Shown: in pieces, positions 56,902-64,000 of the stretch
How positions within the stretch are numbered: position 1 is the stretch's first letter
How the letters are laid out: each line of letters begins with the position of its first letter
Source of the DNA: Dastarcus helophoroides
Taxonomy: Eukaryota; Arthropoda; Insecta; Coleoptera; Bothrideridae
DNA length: 64,000 nt
NCBI GenBank assembly: GCA_028583605.1
Contig: CM053331.1
Coordinates: forward strand, 17,840,857-17,904,856
Direction of reading: 5' to 3'
The notes under the pieces: generated by a model
The model's database searches: none
Told to the model about the DNA's origin: nothing
What the model saw: the letters and a program-made list of their open reading frames with translations, nothing else
Translations under genes and position numbers: made by a program

Positions 56902-59343
56902 CGGGTGTTTTTTTTAGTTGGGAGGTTACCGTTATATGGAGTGTCACTTATTATAAAGGCAAACTAATTTTGTCGAGGGGGCGAATCGGAGCTAAACTAT
57001 CTTTAAAAAATATTTTCAACTTCCTCCCACTTCCAGTTATACCGGAAGTAGAGATCAACTTTCTTATTTTAAATAGCAACCCCCAAATTTTATACTTTAT
57101 TTATATTTTACGTAGAAAAATAAGGTGAGCTTATGCATACATGTTTATTGCCATCTTTCATAGTTTTAAGGATATTTCAATTTTTCGAAAAAAATGACAG
57201 AAAAGAGGGTTATTTTGACTCTTTGTATCTTTTTTATTATTTGAAGTAAAAACATTAAATTTGGGTTTAAATTATGGAATATTATGGAGACTATAATAAC
57301 GTATGTTTTTTTCAATTTATTTAACATTTCTTCGGCCCAGTTTGGAAATATTTAAATTTTTATGGTTTGTTGGCAATTTTCTAAACAATTTTTGGAATGC
57401 GACTACGTGATATTTAAATTCATTGAAAACGTCACTTCATGACAGTTTACAAATTAAGAGGTTAGTTTATTGTACATAGAATAGGAATAATGAAAAATAG
57501 GAGACCAAAAAATTAGATATGGAAAAAATAAAAATTTTGTTTTTTTGATAAATTAGGAAAATATAAAAAATACATTAAAAAAAAGGTTGTAGCACTGGAG
57601 ATCGATGTTTCGCTTTTATTTGAGCTTGTCATCAGTGCATAACATGAAAAGGGAACAATGAAGAAGAAATACTTAAAAATAAAAAAATTTTTGAAAATAT
57701 AAAAAAGAAAAATAAAGAAATTTCAACATGAATAGACGTTTCATCAACAATTTACTGTGTTAAATATTTACTGTGTTAAAAATTTAAATATTTGAAGCCC
57801 GATCTACAAGAAACAACTATTTCCAAACTGGGCCGAAGAAATGTTAAATAAATTGAAAAAAACATAATATTTCCGGTCAATATGGGTCTACCATAAAGAA
57901 TATAATAACGTAATCAGGTTTTACATTTATTACACAGGGTGATGGAAATTTTATGATCATTTTTGTTTTTCTTTTATTCAAAAAATCTCTGTTTTTTTTT
58001 AAATGGAAATATGTGATTTTTAATCATTTTTGAATTATCCACGTAAAAAGAAGAAAAAAGTTATATGATTAATTTTTTTAAATTCTGCACCATTACAGAG
58101 ATATAATTTAAAATAAAAAAGAAAAATATATTTTTTTTCTCTAGTAGCAACTTGGTAGTAGACAATAAAATTAAAAAAAATATATAACCCCAAGGCCTAA
58201 AAGTTTTAGGCTAAATAACATTTAAAAGATAACCAACCATACAAGACGAATAAGTTTTTGGCTAATTGTTAGAATACTTATTGAAAAATGTTTAGGGAGC
58301 CACAAATGTAAGTTTCGTAAAGATGGTTTGTTAAACAAACTTCTCATTTTTGGAGTAATGAAAATCAACAACAAATATTCAAGAAAATTCGTCCTTTAAC
58401 TGTTATGCTGTTAGATTAGATCCCAGGATTTGTAAGCGTTTATGTTTATCATGGAAATCGAAATGGAAATTTTTTGTGATTTTTTTTACGACTACTGCAT
58501 GACAAGCATATTGCTAGGGACAATTGGATATGCTTAAAAATGTAACTCAATTCGAAATCTTAAAATATGCCTTTAAATGTATTGAAACAGAAGATCGTCC
58601 TTGTTCTTGATGTAAACTTTTTGCCAATTATTTTTTTTTCTATTACTTATTATGATTAATTCTTTGGGCTTTTATTGCCTACAGTTAATTTCCTACTTGA
58701 ACAAAAAAACAATGTTTGATTCTTTTTAATCTGAGATTTATGTAAAATACCTCTGTAATGGCACAAAATTTTAAAAAATAAGTAATTTAACTTTTTTCTT
58801 CTTTTTATGTGAAGAATTTAAAAACGATTATAAAACATATAGTTCCCATTTAAAAAAACAGAATTTTTTTGAATAAATCAAAAACAGCAAAGATTATAAA
58901 ATTTCCATCACCCTGTATAATAAATTTAAAATCTGCTTTCGTTATTATAGTCTTTTTAATATTTCGTAACTTCAGTCCAAATTTCATGTCTTTACTGCAA
59001 ATAATAAAAAAAGATACAAAGAGTCAAAATAATCCTCTTTTCTGTTATATTTTTTCGAAAAATTGAAATATCTTTAAAACTATCAAAGGTAGAAATAAAT
59101 ATGTATGCATAAACTCACCTAATTTTTTTTTAAGTAAAATCCAAATAAAATATAAAATTTGGGGGTTGCTTTTTAAAATAGGAAAGTTAATGTCTACTTC
59201 CGGTATAACCGGTAGTGAAGGGAAGTTGAAAATATTTTTAGAAGATAGTTTAGCACCGATTAGCCCCATCGACAAAGTCAGTTTGCCTTTATAATAAGTA
59301 GTACTCCATATAAAGGTAACCTCCCAAATAAAATAAAACACCC

Positions 59344-59345
<2 letters not shown>
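56901..59345. mobile_element. Foldback element A, copy 3, with element C inside
   Basis: Left end CGGGTGTTTTTTTTAGTTGGG; right end its inverse (CCTCCCAAATAAAATAAAACACCCGG). Same arm landmarks as A2 (GTTATACCGGAAGTAGA, TGACTCTTTGTATC, CAGGGTGATGGAAATTTTAT). The left arm is split by element C (57304-57864). The element sits within a long (TA)n tract. Confidence 0.8.
57304..57864. mobile_element. Element C, short TIR element nested in A3
   Basis: TA flanks at 57302-57303 and 57865-57866. Left end TGTTTTTTTCAATTTATTTA, then ACATTTCTTCGGCCCAGTTTGG; the right end is its inverse, giving perfect or nearly perfect inverted repeats of about 45 bp. The interior includes AGCACTGGAGATCGATGTTTCGC and GACAAGCTCA in inverse, a CTGATGA/GAAAC-bearing segment (57591-57638, minus strand). 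Confidence 0.75.

Positions 59346-59401
<56 letters not shown>
59346..59401. repeat. (TA)n microsatellite, right of A3
   Basis: A pure TA run following the right end of A3. Confidence 0.95.
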
Positions 59402-59406
<5 letters not shown>

Positions 59407-61859
59407 CACAAGATTTTAAATTCCACACCGTCTTCAGTCTGTGCTAACACACTAAACCCTTTCTATTATTTACTGTCGCTGTCCATTCTTAAAATTTAAA
59501 AATCATAGTGACTGTGGCTATAATACCCTACAGTACCTGAACAGGCTATAAAGGCATCTAAGGAGAACATTAAAATATAATATTTACCTGTCAAATTCCA
59601 CACTTGGACCCTTGACTGTTGATCAATCTGCAATAAGATAAAAGCATAATTTAGTACAGTTTTTTTAAAAAGTAGAACTTAAGGTAGTACTGTTAATACT
59701 GCTAAAGTCAAAAAATCATCAAAAGTATACATTGTCTTGTTTGATTAGCGTAGCATTTAAGCTAAGTAACGTTGCGATTAAATAAAACAGATGGATTTAT
59801 ATGACCCAACAATATCATAGTCAAAATCATTCGGTCACAATAGAGAAATATTTCATTGGGAAAGAAAAAGACTTAGATAAAAAGAGTTTAAGAACAAGCT
59901 CTAGCAGATTGAATTAGCAAATAAATTAACAGGCAATTTAGAAAAATTGGTCACCTAATCTTAAAATGGAAGTAAAGAATGGTGATTCGCCGATTTGTGC
60001 GATGGAGTTCCCCTTATTATTTGTTGCAGCGTTGCCAAACTGCCCTAGTTCTACAATTTGAAAATAGTTTTAATTATACATGAGTCCTTTATTCCTTGGA
60101 CAGGTGATAGCTTCGTTTTTTTAGACTTCCATAGCTTAAAACGGAAAAAAGCGGAACCCTTATAATCCCACTCTAGTGTTCGTCCGTCTGTCTGTCATAA
60201 AGAGGTTTTCCTCGAAAACTGTGCAACGTAAAAATTAGAAATTGTGCACAGCATTAGCTTTCGATAATTTACGCAAATGCCTATAGCCAGTGATTAGAAA
60301 ACGAATATATTTTACAATAAAATAAGAGGTTTATTTGATTTTCGAAAAATCAAGTTTTAATTAATATATCGTATGAAGTATCATTGAAAAGAGCTACCTC
60401 TGAAGATTCATAAATATTATACTTTAGAAACGATTGAAACAACAACAGATATTAAAAATTTCACCATGTTTCGATATATATTTGCTATGACCATACCTGG
60501 TTTCGCTTTTCAGCATCATCGGCGGTTATACCAGCAACTAACGCAGTTAAATTCGATGCTTTCTATTAGTGCTGGCGAAATACGTATCTCGTAACATTAA
60601 TTAATTGCCGATAAAAATAACAAAAATAAAAATTATAACAAGAATATAAAGATCTTTGCTAAAATCAAAAATGCATACCACGGGAATTGGTTTTAGTTTA
60701 TAGTTGAGTTTTCGCAAAAAAAAATGGAAAGTTCGTCAAGCTGCTCAAACCATAAAAATCTACTTGTTTTCCTAAAAATATTTCTAACATATAAATATAT
60801 ACCTTATGCCACATAGCAAGTTCCATATGACCAATAACAGTGGTAAATTAAAATGTTTTGTTCGGTATATAATAAGCATCTTGTTAAATGAACTTACCGG
60901 AAGAATTTAAAGAGAAAAATGTTACCTAAAAGGCGATGCGTAGTTTGTGTAAGTTCTATTTTCTTGACAATTATACTACAGTACATTCCATTTCGGTATA
61001 CATTTGTGGTTGTGTAGTTTCTATCTAGATTTAATATTATTATTTTTGGGTAATGACGGTTCTGAAATAAATATATTTGAGGTGTCAGCTTTGACACTCT
61101 CGTCATAATTTCGTCAACATTTGAACAAGCACCACAAGAAATGTCTATGAAATAAAAAAAAACTTCATTAAATTATTTTTCTCTCACCCTTTTATACTGT
61201 AATTAAAAGGAACTTGACCTACAATATATATAAAAGTTATGTGGGCCTTAGATTTCCAAGTTTGATTTTTCGCCATTGAACTCTGTTTTTGGTTAATAAA
61301 ATTAAAGCTATTTGACCAATCATTTTCAAAACAAATGAGTTTCTATTTTAAAAAATTCCACATCGATAGAAGCAAGAATGGAAAAAATCGGTTAAAAATT
61401 GCAACCTGTAGCTTAATAACAGATTTCAAACAGATTGACAGTGTTTTTGCGATGACAAATTTTGGAGTTAATTGCAATCTTTAAGTGTAGTAAATAATAT
61501 CGTCGTTTATAGGAAACACACTCCTTTTTAAAAAGCTATATTACAACTAATTTGGTGCAAAATGGCCCAACCATTTTTATGACAAAAAGTCGTGTTTTTT
61601 GGCATTTTCCAATAATATAGCAAACTACGACCTTTGGGCAATATAAAAACGAAAAAGAGGGTTGCGTTGAACATTGATGTTTTGCTCTTATATTTAACTT
61701 AATATTTTTTTATCTATGTCCATTTTTGGTCCTCCATATTTTAATTTTTATTGTTTCCTTTTTGCGTAAAATAATCTTTGTCAGCTGTCACAGGGTTACG
61801 TTTTAACAATATATAACACATTTATTTTTCAATATTTCCAATATTCGTAGATACAGACC
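59402..61859. other. AT-rich stretch with a dispersed motif
   Basis: No gene recognised. 60110-60230 (AAAACGGAAAAAAGCGGAAC, TCGTCCGTCTGTCTGTCAT) looks like part of a common insect interspersed repeat. 60493-60534 carries the Penelope-associated motif described separately. Confidence 0.4.
60493..60534 (-). repeat. Penelope-associated motif, copy 2
   Basis: On the minus strand CTGGTATAACCGCCGATGAT then GCTGAAAAGCGAAACCAGGT; same motif as 24388-24440. Here GATGA and GAAAC, with a short GC stem between, are better preserved than in copy 1. Confidence 0.4.
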
Positions 61860-62144
61860 TGTATATAATAAGGTAGTTGGCACTATAAAAAATACCTTAA
61901 TACATGATGTAAATATGGTAAATTATGAAGTAAGAAATAAGAATTTATCTCTTTTTATTTATAAAAACTCATGATTAGTTCATTATTACAATCTTAAAAT
62001 TGCAGTATTTTGCTCTGTGAACGAATTGTACAAAACGATGTCGGCCATGATGATTTTAAGTGTGACATCATTTATTCAGCATAACGTATTTCTGCCAGTT
62101 CGCTAATGTTTATTTCTGGCTATGCTATCGTGCTTCTACACAAA

Positions 62145-62390
62145 AATTGAAATACAAGTCTTGTTCCCTAAAACCAAAAAGATTAAAAAACACAAAATAG
62201 GTTGCTCTAACGCGTTTCCACATCCAAGCTATCATCTTCAGAGATATACCAGTATCTCTCTGAAGATGATAGCTTGGCTGTCGTAATACGTTAGAGCAAC
62301 CTTTGTTGTGTTTTTAATCTTTGTTTTAGGGGACAAGACTTGTATTTCAATTTTTTAAGATAACCAAGGACCAGTCCGTTCCACCAAAAT
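62145..62390. repeat. Penelope terminal repeats, head-to-head palindrome
   Basis: Left copy 62145-62246 (minus orientation) and right copy 62251-62357 (plus orientation) meet at ATATACCAGTATCTCTC. Each arm spans from CTTCAGAGA outward to AAAATTGAAATACAAGTCTTGT. The right arm reads ATCTCT, CTGAAGA, TGATAGC-TTG-GCTGTC, GTAATACGTT, AGAG, a hammerhead-like order with GAAA mutated to GTAA. The trailer 62357-62388 matches that at 4024-4055. No polymerase remains. Confidence 0.65.
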
Positions 62391-62447
62391 TATATGCTTC
62401 TATACGTTTTGTAGCACTTCTTTTTTTTTATTGGCGCGCTGATCGCA

Positions 62448-63237
62448 TTTTTGAAAAGAACCCGTGACGGATATCAAGCGAAAAAATCGAAAATATTAAC
62501 AAAGGGTGAAATCGACCGTTTTCTATCAAGCGCAGATGACAAAGAATTCTTGATGATTAAGGTAAGATTACTTTTGTTGTTAGGTATTTCAATTATTAAG
62601 TATTTTGATTTTTTATAGGTTGGATTAATTCTGAGGATTGCCGGAGCTTGTCGAACTGATGAACTAGTCAATTTAGCTGTAGATGATATTGAGGATGTAT
62701 GCTCTTCCTTGATTGTAAAAATTCTAAACACCAAGACAAAGATTCCACGAACCTTTCTGGTTACCGATGTGGGAAATGTGCTTGAATTGTTTCGAAAATA
62801 CATGTCCCTTCGTCCTCCCCACGTCAAGCATAAGCGCCCTTTTTTTGTACTACAAAGTAGGCAAATGTAGTTCGCAGCCAGTTGGCAAGAATACCATGGG
62901 AAAAATTCCCAGTGTAGTAGCTTCGTATTTAAAATTACCTGATGCTGCATGTTATACTGGTCACTTCTTACGAAGATCTTCAGCGACATTACTGGCAGAT
63001 GCTGGTGTGGATATCACGACAATAAAGCGTCATGCTGGTTGGAAATCAACGACAGTCGCTGGGGGTTATGTCTAGAATTCCATTGAAAATAAGACCAAAA
63101 TTGCTAATCAGATTTTAGTAGGTACCACTACTAGCGCAATCACAAAAACTGTAAATGTAAGCGAAAGTAATATTCCTTCTAATATTAATTTTGAAAATTG
63201 TACAAATGTAACATTTAATTTAAATGTCAATAAATAA
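62448..63237 (+). pseudogene. Crypton-like tyrosine recombinase pseudogene
   Basis: Exon 1 ends FLSSADDKEFLMIK; a 57-bp intron (62562-62618, GTAAGA...TTTTATAG, phase 0) is followed by VGLILRIAGACRTDELVNLA. Catalytic residues of a tyrosine recombinase are all visible: Arg in ACRTDEL, His-x-x-Arg in GHFLRRS, His in KRHAGW, and Tyr in AGGYV. The KRH(A/G)GW and GGY layout is that of Crypton-type recombinases of insects. Two lesions: a frameshift in the T-run near 62840 (RPFF to LYYKVGKC), and TAG at 63073 just after GGYV, beyond which the frame stays open for 53 more codons (NSIENKTKIANQIL ... NVNK) to TAA 63235-63237. The true start is not visible. Nothing marks element ends. Confidence 0.75.
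62562..62618 (+). other. Intron of the recombinase gene
   Basis: GTAAGATTAC donor, TTTTTTATAG acceptor, 57 bp, typical of short insect introns. Removing it joins LMIK to VGLI in frame. Confidence 0.65.
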
Positions 63238-64000
63238 TTTTAATGTTATCTTTTTTTTGCATGAAAAATGTTCTCCATAATGTAAACTCCCTTGGGAGCA
63301 TTATACTCCCTTTAATTTTGATGTCATAAAAACTGATTTCTACTCCCGACCGTGGAAAAACATATTTTAACAGTTAAAATTTAAAAACAAGGAAAAATTA
63401 ATTGATTTTCAGCTTAATATTGTTTTTAGTTCAAACAAAAGTTCCTCAACTATTCGGTAAATATTTTCGACAAAAAAATCGACTCTCCACCCTAACAAAT
63501 TTTAACAACCAAAAAAAGATCCTAAATACAACCTGCCAATATAACATCATCTGCTTTTCATCGATTTTAATTTATCCTTACAATGTAGGATCGCCGCCCC
63601 ACAATAACCATCATTTTACCGCCCCTTTGTCACCTGGCGCCTAGAGCTATCGCAAACTTTGTCTAAAAGTATATTACATTTTTATGAGGATGGCTTTGAT
63701 GTAAGTATTATTTTATTTGTTATTGTCTGCTTATATGACAAATAAGACAAGTTGAATTTTTCGCATAATGACTATATCATGTTTGTTACTTTAACATCAA
63801 GTTTAGGTAAATTAATCTAACTCAACTATTTCGGATGCATTGGATAAAATATTACCAATTTTAAAGTGATATTCACCAAATCATAAAATATGGTTACTTG
63901 ATGTTTTGGATCTCTCTTTGCAAGTTGTAACCAAGTCTTTCGCCTTTTAATGCTATCTTAAATTCTTATAAGCATTTACTGTGGTGTACTTGCAGTTGTA
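63238..64000. other. AT-rich stretch; end of inverted duplication
   Basis: 63360-63665 is part of copy 2 of the inverted duplication. The remaining sequence to the window end shows no supported gene. Confidence 0.45.

Larger units (their letters stand above)
61860..63790 (-). repeat. Inverted duplication, copy 2 (expanded)
   Basis: Matches 48690-49690 in inverse at its two outer parts (61875-62135 and about 63360-63665). The middle, 62145-63240, holds the Penelope palindrome and the Crypton-like recombinase, which are absent from copy 1. Confidence 0.7.

Noticed and set aside
43561..59066. Similar 60-80 codon ORFs in the arms of foldback A copies
   Set aside because: Same arm sequence repeated; no start context, no conserved motif, and frames differ in length between copies.
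62474..62989. 171-codon minus-strand ORF
   Set aside because: Antisense to the Crypton-like recombinase, whose plus-strand motifs and intron explain the region.

Overview
This is AT-rich eukaryotic DNA with no intact host gene that I can recognise. The mix of elements points to an arthropod, most likely an insect and perhaps a beetle: a mauritiana-type mariner, a Dong/R4-like retrotransposon in (TAA)n, Penelope-like elements, a hAT, a Helitron, a Crypton-like recombinase and many large foldback DNA elements. The species assignment is inference. Nearly all recognisable coding sequence is broken transposon sequence.

Layout. 1-9.7 kb is AT-rich with a Penelope terminal palindrome (3.9 kb) and a small foldback MITE (4.6 kb). 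9.8-12.5 kb holds a Tc1/mariner-like transposase relic and a foldback element with a second foldback nested in it. 14.4-17.5 kb has a 119-bp tandem duplication, a THAP-domain relic and a Penelope GIY-YIG fragment. 18.35-19.66 kb is one complete but dead mariner. 21.5-24.4 kb has an inverted pair of exon-like segments and a Penelope reverse-transcriptase relic. 24.8-30.6 kb is a near full-length Dong/R4-like element followed by a 5'-truncated second copy, both bounded by (TAA)n. 32-36.9 kb holds a 430-bp duplication, a Penelope terminus and foldback elements.

36.9-48.6 kb is one minisatellite array (about 125-145 bp units, changing orientation near 37.85 kb) split by successive insertions: a Penelope terminus, a 3.48-kb hAT with a perfect 8-bp target duplication, a Helitron carrying an 18S rRNA fragment, and further foldback elements. 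Inside the hAT lies the most notable object in the window: three tandem copies of a 376-377 bp repeat, each with a complete type I hammerhead ribozyme motif. This looks like an animal retrozyme array.

48.7-63.8 kb contains an inverted duplication of about 1 kb (48.7-49.7 versus 61.9-63.8), a foldback pair at 52 kb, a 2.26-kb LTR element with both LTRs in a (TA)n tract, two more foldback families at 56-59 kb, a Penelope palindrome, and a Crypton-like tyrosine recombinase pseudogene with a 57-bp intron.

The elements do not form a pathway. The window is a nested-insertion record in which order of arrival can often be read: array, then hAT, then hammerhead repeat block; foldback F, then G; foldback A3, then C.
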